Shown here: piece by piece, positions 28,817 to 38,045 of the stretch | Position numbering within the stretch: position 1 is the stretch's first letter | Layout: each line of letters starts with the position of its first letter | Assembly: GCA_963745675.1 (NCBI GenBank) | Contig: CAVUYM010000009.1 | Coordinates: 248,001-312,000 of the forward strand | Origin: JAUIIK01 sp963745675 | GTDB taxonomy: Bacteria; Chloroflexota; Chloroflexia; Thermomicrobiales; CFX8 | DNA length: 64,000 bases | Reading direction: 5' to 3' | Made by a program: the position numbers and the translations under genes | The notes under the pieces: model-generated | What the model was told of the DNA's origin: nothing | The model's input: only the letters and a program-made list of their open reading frames with translations | Databases searched by the model: none

Positions 28817-29710
28817 ATGGTCGACACATCGAGAATCCGGCTCTGGTGGCTTGCCATCCGACCACGTACATTGCCAGCAGCCGTTGCGCCAATTATCGTC
28901 GGCTCTGCTCTTGCCCTGGATGGGGGCGTCTTTGCATCTCCCATCCATGATCGCGGCACTGACGGTAGCGCTCCTGCTACAGATCGCTGCAAATCTCGCG
29001 AATGATGGTTTCGACCATGCTCGGGGCGCGGATGCGCCTGGCCGGCTGGGACCGCTCCGCGTGACACAGCAAGGCCTGCTCTCTTTCCGGCAGGTGATGA
29101 CTAGGTACAGTGGTGGCTACGACGCTAGCGATGGTAGTCGGAAGCTATCTCGTATACCGTAGGGGGTTGGCCGGTGCTCGCTGCTGGGGCTGGCGGCGAT
29201 CGTCGTCATGCTCGCCTATACGGGCGGTCCATTGCCGCTATGGCTATCACGGTCTCGGCGAGGTGTCCGTCTTCATCTTCTTCGGGTTGCTCGGCGTGGC
29301 CGGAAGCTTTTACGTCCAGGCGCGCGAACTGCCTCTCGACGCGATACTCCTTTCTATTCCGGTCGGCGCGCTCATCACCGCAATTCTCGTCGTCAATAAT
29401 CTGCGTGACATCAAAACCGACGCGCAAGCGGGGAAACGAACGCTGGCGGTGCGTCTTGGTTCCCGGGCAAGCGTCATCGAATACGCGTTCCTGCTGATTG
29501 GTTCCTATTTCGCTCTGCCTATCTATCTGGTTGACTTCCGCTGGCTCCCTGGTGGTGGTTCTTGCCCTGGCTCAGCTTGCCGCTTGCCATCAGATTGGTG
29601 CGAGCGATCGGGAGCGAGAGCGCGGGAGCCTGCTGAACCTGCGACTCGCACAGACGGCGCAACTGGCGCTCGTCTTCTCGCTCCTGCTCGGTCTGGGCGT
29701 AGTGCTGTGA
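28817..29710 (+). CDS. menA: 1,4-dihydroxy-2-naphthoate prenyltransferase, frameshifted
   Basis: MenA attaches the prenyl chain in menaquinone synthesis. The start MVDTSRIRLWWLAIRPRTLP leads into a UbiA-type membrane protein. The first Asp-rich motif reads NLANDGFDHARGAD and the second NNLRDIKTDAQAGKRTLAVR. Hydrophobic segments include FIFFGLLGVAGSFYV and FLLIGSYFALPIYLV. Frame changes lie near 28920, 29105, 29190 and 29540. The C-terminal part ends LALVFSLLLGLGVVL at 29710. It overlaps menG by four bases (GTGA). Confidence 0.85.
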
Positions 29711-30424
29711 GCGGATCGATTGATGCTCCCGAAACAGTCAGAGCGATGTTCGATCGCATAGCGCCGCGTTATGACCTGATGAACCGTTTGATGACCGGCT
29801 GGCAGGATGAGCGTTGGAGACGGGTTGCTGCTGAGATCGCGGTGGCAGTGGCGTGCAGCGCGAGTACTTGATGCCGCAACAGGCACCGGGGCACTGGCTG
29901 CAAGCGCTTCTCACCGCCGGTGCGCGTGAGGTGGCTGCGCTTGATGCTAGCTCGGAGATGCTGATCGGAGCTGCTTCGAGGCTTGCCGGGCGCGACGATG
30001 TGCAATTGCTGCATGGGGATGTCATGCAGCTACCGTTCAGTGACGGCCACTTCGACGCTTGCACGATTGGTTTCGGACTTCGCAATTTACCCGATTACCA
30101 ACTTGGGATCGCGGAGTTGTCGCGAGTGCTAGCGCCGGGCGGACGGTTGGTGATCCTCGAACTCACGCCTTTGGCGGAATCGTTGTTCAGGGCGTCTCTT
30201 TGAGCTGTTCTTCGGCGGGATCGTGCCGATTGTTGGTTGGGTCGTGACCGGTGATCGCGATGCCTACCAGTATTTGCCCGATTCAGTGCGCAATTTTCCA
30301 GATACGGCTACCCTTGCCGGCATGATGCACAATGCTGGCCTTTCCAATATTCGCTGGCGTTGCTTCGGCGCGGGATCGGTCGCGCTTCATGTTGGCGATG
30401 AACCGGAGAGGGGTGAACGGGTGA
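29707..30424 (+). CDS. menG: Demethylmenaquinone methyltransferase, frameshifted
   Basis: MenG (UbiE family) carries out the last C-methylation of menaquinone. MFDRIAPRYDLMNRLMTGWQD, the SAM motif VLDAATGTGALA, GDVMQLPFSDGHFDACTIGFGLRN and RVLAPGGRLVILE are diagnostic. Frame changes occur near 29845, 29905 and 30195, and a further one must explain why no stop separates it from radC in the observed frame. I place the end at the TGA overlapping the radC GTG (30422-30424). It starts at a GTG overlapping menA. Confidence 0.85.
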
Positions 30425-31284
30425 GCGAATGGAACGTGCGTACCCTGACGATCAAAGAGATTCCCAACGAGGAGCGACCGCGGGAAAAACTGGCGGCTCA
30501 CGGTTCTACTGCACTTTCGAACGCGGAACTCCTGGCGATACTGGTCAACACAGGTTCACGGGGCGAGTCGGTCACCTCGTTGTGCCAACGGATATTGCAG
30601 GAGAGTGGCGGCGGGCTGCGCGGGTTGATGAAGCGCGATCTTGATTCTCTCACGGAGATCCATGGAGTTGGTCCGGCAAAGGCGGTGACGATTCTCGCCG
30701 CCGTCGAACTGGGGCGGCGGATAGCCCAGCTAACGCCTGAAGAACGTCCTCAGATCCGTAATCCGGAAGATCTTGCGCTGATCTTCGAGCCGCGTCTGAT
30801 GGCGTTGGACCACGAGCAGTTGTGGGTGGCGGTGCTGGATACGAAGCACCGTCTCGAGCGTATGGTGACTGTCTATCAGGGTAGTGTCAACAGTGCTCAG
30901 GTACGAACAGCGGAGGTATTCAAAGAGGCGATTCGAGCGAATGCTCCGGCTATTGCCCTGGCACATAATCATCCGTCTGGTGATCCGACGCCATCATCCG
31001 ACGATATGGCGCTGACTGCGGATTTGGAGCGGGCGGCGAAGATCCTCGATATTGAGTTGATCGATCATCTGGTGATCGGTGACGGGCGCTGGCTCTCGTT
31101 GCGGCGTTTGGGGCTGGGTTTCGCCGCTTCTCGTCGCGATAATCGATTGAACCTAGTCCGGATCGGATTGGAATCTCCAGGAGTACAGTTGCCCGGAGCA
31201 ATTCCGTTGCGTCCGGCAGGCTCCGCAATACGAGTCTGGCGTCCTGGGCTGCGTCCCGGGTATCGGCTGGCTCCGAGAACCTGA
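30421..31284 (+). CDS. radC: RadC family JAB/MPN protein
   Basis: The RadC family (UPF0758) combines a helix-hairpin-helix region (EIHGVGPAKAVTILAAVELGRR) with a JAMM metal site, here HNHPSGDPTPSSDD near residues 181-194. Its biochemical role is still debated. The start is GTG 30421 (SEWNVRTLTIKEIPNEERPREK). Members normally end shortly after SLRRLGLGF; here an extra Arg/Pro/Gly-rich tail of about 50 residues follows, probably a frame error near 31120. It is translationally linked to menG. Confidence 0.88.
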   Translation: MSEWNVRTLTIKEIPNEERPREKLAAHGSTALSNAELLAILVNTGSRGESVTSLCQRILQESGGGLRGLMKRDLDSLTEIHGVGPAKAVTILAAVELGRRIAQLTPEERPQIRNPEDLALIFEPRLMALDHEQLWVAVLDTKHRLERMVTVYQGSVNSAQVRTAEVFKEAIRANAPAIALAHNHPSGDPTPSSDDMALTADLERAAKILDIELIDHLVIGDGRWLSLRRLGLGFAASRRDNRLNLVRIGLESPGVQLPGAIPLRPAGSAIRVWRPGLRPGYRLAPRT

Positions 31285-31318
31285 ATGTCCAGTGAAGCCA
31301 GTTCAATCAGATCCGGCT

Positions 31319-31534
31319 TCAGTCCGAAGTTGTTCGAGTTGCACCGACAGAGTCACGTCCTGACCCGGCGCTCCGGTCACGCACGATAGCGTCGTGCCCC
31401 ATCCTTGAGGGCGAACGCGTAGATGGCCGTGGGCATGCCCGTCGGCACCGGTGGACGAGGATGCCACGGATGGTGCCTTCGATGCCGGAATCGAAAACGA
31501 CGCGCTGGTGCGGAATCGAAATAGACATCGACAT
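31319..31534 (-). CDS. Small hypothetical protein
   Basis: The frame starts MSMSISIPHQRVVFDSGIEG and runs 71 codons, with an Arg-rich second half. Another frame beginning at about residue 30 reads TLSCVTGAPGQDVTLSVQLEQLR, which looks more protein-like, so one indel is likely. I do not recognise a family. It lies downstream of the DoxX-like gene, past a terminator-like hairpin. Confidence 0.35.
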   Translation of the reverse strand: MSMSISIPHQRVVFDSGIEGTIRGILVHRCRRACPRPSTRSPSRMGHDAIVRDRSAGSGRDSVGATRTTSD

Positions 31535-31587
31535 GACGCACTCGCTTTCTCGCAGTTCAGTGACTCGAAGTACTTATCAGAAGAGAG

Positions 31588-31610
31588 CCGGACTCCCTCA
31601 GGGAGTCCGG
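31588..31610 (-). terminator. Hairpin after the DoxX-like gene
   Basis: A perfect 10-bp stem, CCGGACTCCC/GGGAGTCCGG, has a 3-nt loop (TCA). It lies 17 bp beyond the DoxX-like stop. The T content after it is modest on either strand (CTCTTCTG on minus, TTCG on plus). Confidence 0.6.
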
Positions 31611-31626
31611 TTCGTAAACCGCATCG

Positions 31627-32228
31627 CTAGCCGATCAGGTGGTGACGGCACTGTTTCTGCTTTGATGATGCCCGCGTGAACAGTTGCCCCGGTCTCCAGG
31701 GTGCGCCGAGATTCGGCAGCAGGTACCGGTCGACCCCGAAGTATCCTGCGGTCTTCCAGGCCAGGACGAGGAAGACACCGAAACCGAAGAGTACAGGATT
31801 GGTGCTCGCGGAACCAGCCAGCTGGAAGTTGAAGTTCATGAAGGTGCCGAGGAAGGCCGAGATGCCGACCAACTGCACCGAGTATGAGCGCCACACCAAT
31901 CAAGAACCTCACCGATGGCAATCAATGGTCCGAACCATGAGTACCACTCGTTATCGAGCATGTACTGCAGGAAGTCGCGGTACCAACCGTACGTGATCGA
32001 CGGGCGACCCTGCTCGGGAATCGCAACTGCGCGTTCCCAATACCCCTGAAGTGCGGTGCCACCGTCCATCCAGGCGCTATCGCGCGATCTTGTGCTCGCC
32101 AGCCGCCATCCATTCGCGTCCAACGAAGAAGCGAACGGGAGCCAGATCAGCGCCCAGTGAACGTTACCGAGCAGCTTGCGCCAAATGGCTGGGTCCGGAA
32201 TCTGTCCGGGATCGACATCACGGCGCAC
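31627..32228 (-). CDS. DoxX family membrane protein, frameshifted
   Basis: The protein resembles the DoxX/DoxD-type quinone-linked membrane family: REWMAAGEHKIA (in a shifted frame), WMDGGTALQGYWERAVAIPE, ITYGWYRDFLQYML, FMNFNFQLAGSASTNPVLF and LAWKTAGYFGVDRYLLPNLG. About four membrane segments are expected. Some relatives form thiosulfate:quinone oxidoreductase; the substrate here is not known. Frame changes lie near 32110 and 31915. The GTG at 32228 overlaps the end of the upstream small membrane gene. Confidence 0.75.
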
Positions 32229-32448
32229 GATCCTGCTGCGCTTCCTCTGCAGGGATGTTGCGCGCAATCTGGTAACCGGCCAGTACTATGGCTATGACCA
32301 TCAGGTAGGTGAAGAGAGAAGAACTGGACACTTCGTCCGAGTTCCAGAAGTTGCTAAAGCTGAACAGCCCGTCTGCGAACGCCCAGCTCAAGAACAGATA
32401 AAGCCCTGCCGCGACTGCGGTCAGTATGTATGTGCCACGCTGCGTCAT
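32218..32448 (-). CDS. Small two-segment membrane protein
   Basis: This intact 76-residue protein has two hydrophobic segments (TYILTAVAAGLYLFLSWAF and LFTYLMVIAIVLAGYQIA) and a short acidic tail. AAAGGGG lies before the ATG. It overlaps the DoxX-like gene and is probably its partner. Upstream, GTACC...GGTAC (about 32477-32492) is a small inverted repeat of unknown role. Confidence 0.6.
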   Translation of the reverse strand: MTQRGTYILTAVAAGLYLFLSWAFADGLFSFSNFWNSDEVSSSSLFTYLMVIAIVLAGYQIARNIPAEEAQQDRAP

Positions 32449-32586
32449 TGTGAAACCCCTTTACTTGCAGCCCGCGTACCGTCTTTGGTACGTCAAAAGA
32501 GTAGGGTCACAGATGAAACAATGTCGCAACGCTTGTGGGTGAGATGTCGCAAAGTCGTTACAAGAAGGACGGGTCCCGGAGAAGAT

Positions 32587-33366
32587 CTAGACCGTGACTG
32601 TCGGTATAGACCCGACAGGCTCACCATACCGAGCAATACGAGCCTTGTAGGGGCAGAACTCGCAGAGCGGGCCTGGGCGCGGCAGAAAATGGTCGAGCGA
32701 TCGTATGTCGCGGATATTCTCAACGATTCCTTGCCAGTCGCGTTCGCCGGTCTTGCGATCGAGCGATACCGACTGGCGCCGCCGTTGAGCCAGAAATAGC
32801 GTCGTTGTCTGGATCTGTGGCGCGTGCCGAAAGCGATGTCCCACGACGGCGCGAGCCATCACGCGACTGCACGGTATTGTCGCGGATCTTGCCGGTTTTG
32901 AAGTCAATGTGCTCGACCACGCCATCGCTATTACGGGTCACGAGATCGACGCGCGCTCCAATCTGGATGTTGCTCCGCCCTAGCAGAGCATAGAGATTGC
33001 GCTCCTGAAGTAACGAGGTTGTCTTGTCGGGCATCATTTCCAGTGCCGTGCGGGTCAGATCGGCCACGGCGAGGGCGTCTTGTTCTCGGTATTGCTGTTC
33101 CTCTTGTGGGATAGTCGTCGTGGAAATCTCCTCCAGTCGCCATAGACTCAAGATCTGGGCGCAACTTCGCCATATTGTAGATAGCGAGGAAGGATCGAGG
33201 CGATCATGCGATGCGTCGCGCCGCCCATGATCATCGGCCGGCTAAACGGCATGGGAGGTCTGCGTTTTCGAATGTAGTAATGATAGTAGCGCTCGGGACA
33301 CTGGCGAAACGTATTGATCGCGGTAGGGAAGAATGTACGTGGCGGAGGCTCATCCTGCGGGCGCAT
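32587..33366 (-). CDS. PD-(D/E)XK (RecB/Cas4-like) nuclease, frameshifted
   Basis: The N-terminus TFFPTAINTFRQCPERYYHYYI, then GGATHRMI, then GARVDLVTRNSDGVVEHIDFKTGK give the RecB-family nuclease fold with the D...DxK core. The C-terminus has CEFCPYKA. Relatives use a Cys before the fold and three after to hold an iron-sulfur cluster; here one N-terminal and two C-terminal Cys are seen, so the fourth is missing or lost to an indel. Frame changes lie near 33150 and 32880. It stands alone, not beside CRISPR or recombination genes. Confidence 0.75.
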
Positions 33367-33555
33367 ATGACTCCTCGATATTGTCTAGGCGTGCATGTGC
33401 ACAAATTCTAACGAACGTCGAATTATCTGAGCGAAGCCGGATGAACGAGGCACCAGTTCCCCGGCGCGGATAGACTGGAAAGACCTATCATGAGCGTCGA
33501 TTGATTGAGTAGCTATGACGCTAGAGGAAAATGCAATACAGGGCAGGTTCAGGAA

Positions 33556-34221
33556 ATGAATTCGGAAACCGATAATATCAAGTGGGACAGTTCGGGGCTG
33601 GTCGCCGGTGTCGTGCAGCATGCCGGGACGGGCGAAGTACGCATGGTGGGATATCTTAGTCCTGAATCACTGGCTTTGACGATGGAGACCGGGTTTGTGC
33701 ACTTCTTCAGCCGCTCTCGACAGCGACTGTGGAAGAAGGGTGAGACGTCAGGGAATGTTCTTGAGGTCGTCGACATAACGACGGACTGTGATGGTGACGT
33801 CCTGCTTATCCGCGCGATACCTCATGGACCGACCTGTCACACCGGCGCAGAATCGTGTTTTTTCAGCGAGCCAATTTACCGAAATATCTATGCTTCTGTA
33901 TCGCCGTCAAGTGGCGTCGTTGACGAAGTCGCCGCAGTCATCGCCACACGAAAAGTGGAAATGCCGGAGGGTTCCTACACAAGCTATCTTTTCAGTGAAG
34001 GTATCGACAAGATAAGTAAGAAGATCGGCGAGGAATCGGCTGAGGTCATTGTCGCGGCGAAGAATGGCGAACCCGCGCCTCTAGCCCAGGAAGCCTCGGA
34101 CCTGATCTATCACCTGCTCGTGATGCTCTCCGCGATGGACGTGCCGGTTGAGGATGTCTGGCAGGTGCTCAGTCAGCGTCGGGGAAGTGTCGGGCAAACC
34201 GGGGAGACCGATAAGCAATGA
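33556..34221 (+). CDS. hisIE: Bifunctional phosphoribosyl-AMP cyclohydrolase / phosphoribosyl-ATP pyrophosphatase
   Basis: HisIE catalyses the second and third steps of histidine synthesis. HisI occupies about residues 1-110 (SGLVAGVVQHAGTGEVRMVGY, KGETSGN, DCDGDVLL, GPTCHTGAESCF). HisE occupies about 125-222 (SYTSYLFSEGIDKISKKIGEESAEVIVAA). It is intact at 222 residues. A 14-codon frame at 33514-33558 ends across the start (ATGA), perhaps for translational coupling. Other his genes are absent from the window. Its end overlaps the convergent phosphatase gene by 53 bp. Confidence 0.93.
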   Translation: MNSETDNIKWDSSGLVAGVVQHAGTGEVRMVGYLSPESLALTMETGFVHFFSRSRQRLWKKGETSGNVLEVVDITTDCDGDVLLIRAIPHGPTCHTGAESCFFSEPIYRNIYASVSPSSGVVDEVAAVIATRKVEMPEGSYTSYLFSEGIDKISKKIGEESAEVIVAAKNGEPAPLAQEASDLIYHLLVMLSAMDVPVEDVWQVLSQRRGSVGQTGETDKQ

Positions 34222-34819
34222 TCGCCAGCGAGGTGAACGCCGTCCCCCAGAGATAAGCACCCAACACATCTGAGGGCCAGTGCGCGCCAACGTAGATTCG
34301 ACTAAATCCCATTGCGAGAGCAATGACAACCACGAAGCTCGCGATGCCAGCCTTGCGCCAGCGGCAACTCGTCTGCCGGATGAGGATGTAGGCGAGACTG
34401 CCAATGAGAACGACCGTCGTCATCGTGTGACCGCTCGGAAATCCGAAGCCTGTCGATGGATCGGTAACGGCAACGTAAGCGCCTGTCGGTCGAGGGCTTG
34501 AAATGATGAATTTCAGGCCGACGTTCGCCAGTTGCGCGAGCGTGACCGGGAGTATCGCAAAGGCGGCTTCTTTGCGACGCCCAACATAGAGTAGGAGTGC
34601 GGCGACGAGAGCACCGATCGCCATCAACACCGGTCCCCGCCCCAGGGTGTTCATCAATCCAATGAGCGCTGCAGCGCCCTCGAAGTGAACTTCTTGAAAC
34701 TCGTGTGTAACGCGGACATCTGGATAGAGCACGTTGTTCCCAGCCGTCAGGATCGACAGCGGTATGGCAAGAACGATCGCCAGGAGCATGAGGAGTGAAG
34801 TTCGTTCAACGGATTTCAT
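34169..34819 (-). CDS. PAP2-family membrane phosphatase
   Basis: This intact 216-residue polytopic protein has all three acid-phosphatase motifs: KFIISSPRP (KxxxxxxRP, about 103-111), PSGHT (about 128-132) and SRIYVGAHWPSD (SRx5HxxxD, about 170-181). Family members dephosphorylate lipid phosphates such as undecaprenyl pyrophosphate or phosphatidic acid. Undecaprenyl recycling would suit the wall genes nearby but is inference. Confidence 0.9.
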   Translation of the reverse strand: MKSVERTSLLMLLAIVLAIPLSILTAGNNVLYPDVRVTHEFQEVHFEGAAALIGLMNTLGRGPVLMAIGALVAALLLYVGRRKEAAFAILPVTLAQLANVGLKFIISSPRPTGAYVAVTDPSTGFGFPSGHTMTTVVLIGSLAYILIRQTSCRWRKAGIASFVVVIALAMGFSRIYVGAHWPSDVLGAYLWGTAFTSLAIIAYRSPRFARHFPDAD

Positions 34820-34925
34820 GAACGTGGATCTCGCCTCTTACCTTCCAACGGTGCGGATCACCCCGCGTTTTGGCATTACGTCATATATGAGATGCCAGTT
34901 CGACCCGGAACGTTACATTCTACCC

Positions 34926-35912
34926 CTACAGGTAACGTTCGCGCCTGGTTCGATCTAGCCAGCGAAGGGCCCGCTCCAACCGCGCTTGGTTTGACGGATC
35001 GTTGTGCCAGCGTGAGACACCCGATGGATGTGGCAACGGCAAGATCAGCGCTTCTCCCGCGGCCGGGTACTCGGCTGGATAGACCGCCCCTACGATGCTA
35101 GCAAGTGCCAGGCGTCGGAGTGATGTGAGCATCGTCCCGATTGCCAGCTTGCCCATCGCAAGGATTAGCTCCGGTTGCACCCGTACAAGCTCGATGTTGA
35201 GGTGACCGCTGCAGAGCTCGACCTCTCGACGACTTGGGGAGCGATCGCCTTTCCCAGACTTCGCTCGGCCGGGGAAGCACTTGGTCGTTGATGTCAGATA
35301 GAAGCGTGAGGGATCGTGCAGGGCTCCATCTTCGAAGCCGGCGCGTCGCAGCCAGCCTTGCAGCGTCTTGCCCGATGCTCCGGAGTAGGGCAACGGGCGT
35401 TCGGTGGCCGTCGGCCCTGGCGCTTGTCCCAGGATCATCACGCGTGCTCCGGGCGACCCGAACAGGATTGGGTAGGCGGATTCGATGAATCCCTCGTCAA
35501 CGCAGCGCGTGCAACGCCGAATCTCGCTCTGGATATCTGAAAAGCTTGGGTCCTTGCTCAGGCGACGGTTGCGTCCCAGCCAGGCAAAGGTGCGTTCGAC
35601 GACCCAGCGCCGAGGCAGGACGGTAAAGCCTTCCGGTTGTGGTGGCGGCTCCTCACCGGGGGCGACCCATTCCCAGCGGGATGGCCGTTGCACCGTTGTC
35701 ACCCTCCACGGCTGCTGCTCTAGCCAGCTCCGCAACGCCTTGCCGCGATACCCGGCATCAGTCCAGAGGTGGGCAAGGCGCGGTTGCTCGTCCGCCAGAC
35801 CATCCAGGATCAGCACGGCACCATCACGGTCTGCCACATCGGCTGGATGGACGCTGAAGCGCAACGCCAACCCCAGGGTATCAACCACCAGATGGCGTTT
35901 GCGTCCGTTCAC
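34926..35912 (-). CDS. In-frame chimera: IS5-type transposase fragment fused to uracil-DNA glycosylase
   Basis: One uninterrupted 328-codon frame starts at GTG 35912. Residues 1-121 are the C-terminal half of an IS5-type DDE transposase (GRKRHLVVDTLG, DAGYRGK, WVVERTFAWLGRNRRLSKD). From about residue 122 it becomes a family-4-type uracil-DNA glycosylase: CTRC, VMILGQAPGPTATERPLPY, GASGKTL, TKC, a fourth Cys (VELCSGH) for the iron-sulfur cluster, and PLPHPSGVSRWHND. The glycosylase has no start codon of its own after the junction (about 35549). Either the fused protein is made or the gene is dead. Confidence 0.7.
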   Translation of the reverse strand: MNGRKRHLVVDTLGLALRFSVHPADVADRDGAVLILDGLADEQPRLAHLWTDAGYRGKALRSWLEQQPWRVTTVQRPSRWEWVAPGEEPPPQPEGFTVLPRRWVVERTFAWLGRNRRLSKDPSFSDIQSEIRRCTRCVDEGFIESAYPILFGSPGARVMILGQAPGPTATERPLPYSGASGKTLQGWLRRAGFEDGALHDPSRFYLTSTTKCFPGRAKSGKGDRSPSRREVELCSGHLNIELVRVQPELILAMGKLAIGTMLTSLRRLALASIVGAVYPAEYPAAGEALILPLPHPSGVSRWHNDPSNQARLERALRWLDRTRRERYL

Positions 35913-36091
35913 TTTCTTGCCCCCGTCGTAGCCGCGAAGCCCCCTTTTTCCGTCGTTTTGACGGACTGGCTGTCGATGATGGCGCCGCTCGGTTCTCGTT
36001 CCCGACCCGCCCGCTCACGCACCTCTTCGCGCAGAGCATGGTTGAGTTGCTCGAAGACGCCGTCGTCGCGCCAGAGACGGAAGTAGTGATA
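35545..36091 (-). mobile_element. IS5-family transposase remnant
   Basis: Read on the minus strand from about 36091: YHYFRLWRDDGVFEQL, AIIDSQSVKTTEKGG, GYDGGKK and GRKRHLVVDTLG, through to NRRLSKD at 35550. The family's N-terminal third and the last 30 or so residues are missing, and no terminal inverted repeats or target duplication are visible. One frame change lies near 35920. This is a truncated insertion remnant whose 3' part has become the 5' end of the glycosylase frame. Confidence 0.75.
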
Positions 36092-36097
36092 CTAGAT

Positions 36098-36535
36098 TCA
36101 CGATGTCTCAGGATTGAGCAGCCGGTCAACCATCTTCCTCAGGTTCGACATACCGCTCATCAGTGAGGCGCGCACCGCGCCGGTCAAGTCGACGGCGATG
36201 CCGTCCGAGGTTGCGATGATGAGTGTCGTGTCAGCGTCAATAATCGGTTCGAGCCAGACCGCACCGGCCGAGTTTCGCATGTACTCGCCAACCAGCGCAG
36301 CGGCTGGGAGGACGAGCGATTCAATCGATCGCATGCGGTCCGAGCCGTACACATCGGCCAGATCTGCTAGCTGATCGAGTGCCTCATCCAGCGCCGAAAA
36401 TGCCGACTGAAGATCGGATGCCTCAATGCATCCTGGCTGTATGAGCTTCGAACCGGTCTGGGTATCGATGAAGTCGACGAATTGGGCGGCGATATCGGCG
36501 ATCTGTTTTTCTCGTTCAAGCGTCTCTTCACTCAC
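36098..36535 (-). CDS. Hypothetical protein, possibly DUF3806-like
   Basis: I chose GTG 36535 because AGGAAAGGG lies eight bases upstream, giving about 145 residues, intact and acidic. The second half (AAALVGEYMRNSAGAVWLEP, then TTLIIATSDGIAVDLTGAV) resembles domains of the DUF3806 type in layout, but I am not sure of this. It is divergent from lhgO with only about 77 bp between the starts, and it ends beside the IS5 remnant. Function unknown. Confidence 0.6.
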   Translation of the reverse strand: MSEETLEREKQIADIAAQFVDFIDTQTGSKLIQPGCIEASDLQSAFSALDEALDQLADLADVYGSDRMRSIESLVLPAAALVGEYMRNSAGAVWLEPIIDADTTLIIATSDGIAVDLTGAVRASLMSGMSNLRKMVDRLLNPETS

Positions 36536-36612
36536 AGTATTCGCCCTTTCCTGATGGGAGAGCCTATCATGCATTGGGAGACCGGCGAGCTTGGAGAGTG
36601 AGAGGCGAAAAC

Positions 36613-37865
36613 ATGGTTGCGGCGGAAGCGGTTCAGGTTGCTCCAGCGACGAGTGGGCTCAAATGGCGTGGCGATGTCATCGTCGTTGGCGCAGGCATAG
36701 TCGGGCTGGCCGTTGCGCGCGAGTGGCTGCATCGTCATCGCGGTGCGCGGCTGATCGTTCTGGAGAAAGAGGAGCAGATTGCGGCCCATCAGAGCGGCCA
36801 CAACAGCGGCGTCATCCACTCCGGTATCTACTACACGCCCGGATCACTCAAAGCCCGCGCCTGTGTCGCTGGCGCGGCTCGGATGATGGCCTATTGCGAT
36901 GAACACGACATCGCTTACCGGCTCTGCGGCAAGTTGATCATCGCGACCGAGGATGAGGAACTGCCCCGTCTCGATGCGCTCTACGAGCGTGGAAAAGCTA
37001 ATAGCGTGCCCGGGCTTGAGATGGTTGATGCTGGCAGGCTTCGTGAGATCGAACCGCATGCGGTTGGGCTGAGGGCGCTCTGGTCTCCGAATACCGGGAT
37101 CGTCGATTATCGCCAGGTCGCGCAGTCGTATGCGAGCGAGATTCGAGGATGCCGGCGGCGAGATCATTACGTCAGCAGAGGTGATCGGCTTTGAGCGGCG
37201 CGGCAAATCTACGCTCTTGAACACGACGAAGGGCGACTTCGAGGCCAGGTTGGTCGTTACATGTGCCGGCATGTGGGCTGACAGGGTGGCGCAGTTGAGC
37301 GGCGCTGACCGCAAGCCGGAGATCATCCCGTTTCGCGGCGATTACTTCACGCTGCCGCCCGAGCGCAGGCATCTGGTCCAGACCAACATCTACCCGGTTC
37401 CCGATCCGCGCTTTCCCTTCCTCGGAGTGCACCTCACTCCGCGCATGAGCGGCGAAGTCTGGATGGGACCGAATGCGGTGCTGGCCTTTGCACGTGCTGG
37501 ATACAGCTTTCCGACGGTAAACGCCCGTGATCTGTTCGACACGGTGCGTTCGCGCGGCTTCCGCAGGTTTGCGATGAATCACTGGCGTACGGGACTGGAC
37601 GAAACGCGCCGTGATCTGAGCCGGCGGCGCTTCCTGGCATCGCTGCAGAAGTTCATCCCGGAACTCACAGCTCTCCGATTTGCGGCCGGGACCGTCTGGC
37701 GTGCGTGCCCAGGCGCTGTCGGACGATGGCGAACTGGTCGATGACTTCGTCTTCGATCGTTCCGGCGGGGCGCTGCATGTGCGCAACGCTCCTTCGCCTG
37801 CAGCGACCTCGTCGCTCGAGATCGGCGGCATGATCGCCGATGAAATGGAGGCGATGGCTGACTGA
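36613..37865 (+). CDS. lhgO: L-2-hydroxyglutarate oxidase, frameshifted
   Basis: LhgO is an FAD enzyme that oxidises L-2-hydroxyglutarate and passes electrons to quinone. The dinucleotide fold is IVVGAGIVGLAVAREW. Family features follow: HQSGHNSGVIHSGIYYTPGS, CGKLIIA, WSPNTGIVDYRQV, PFRGDYFTL and PFLGVHLTPRMSGEVWMGPNA. Frame changes lie near 37140 and 37690; the tail SLEIGGMIADEM ends at 37863-37865. GAGAGGCG precedes ATG 36613. A menaquinone acceptor would fit menA/menG here. Confidence 0.88.
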
Positions 37866-37881
37866 TTCCTGTTGCTACACT

Positions 37882-37965
37882 GTCACCGGGGAAGGGTAGA
37901 CGGGTTCCGGCCTGTTAGCCAAGAGGCGAGCACACCAATGCGGCGGGAGCGTCTGCCCTTTTCTC
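37882..37965 (+). ncRNA. Candidate structured small RNA with its own promoter-like and terminator elements
   Basis: TACACT (37876-37881) is a good -10 right after the lhgO stop. GGGTAGACG (37894-37902) pairs with CGTCTGCCC (37950-37958, one G-U), followed directly by TTTTCTC, an intrinsic-terminator signature. The 47 bases between the arms can fold further (GGCC...). It matches no riboswitch class I can recall with confidence. It could instead be just a long terminator for lhgO. It lies between convergent genes. Confidence 0.35.
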
Positions 37966-38045
37966 ACTTCCTTGCGAAGCTGCGGTGAATCAGATGATCT
38001 CGACCGGCGCTTCGTCGATGATCGCCGGGGCGATGCGCAGGCTCT

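Noticed and set aside
30223..31284. MenG-RadC fusion protein in one frame
   Set aside because: The frame is open across both, but each part has its own family ends and the GTGA overlap; a missing base in menG explains the apparent fusion.
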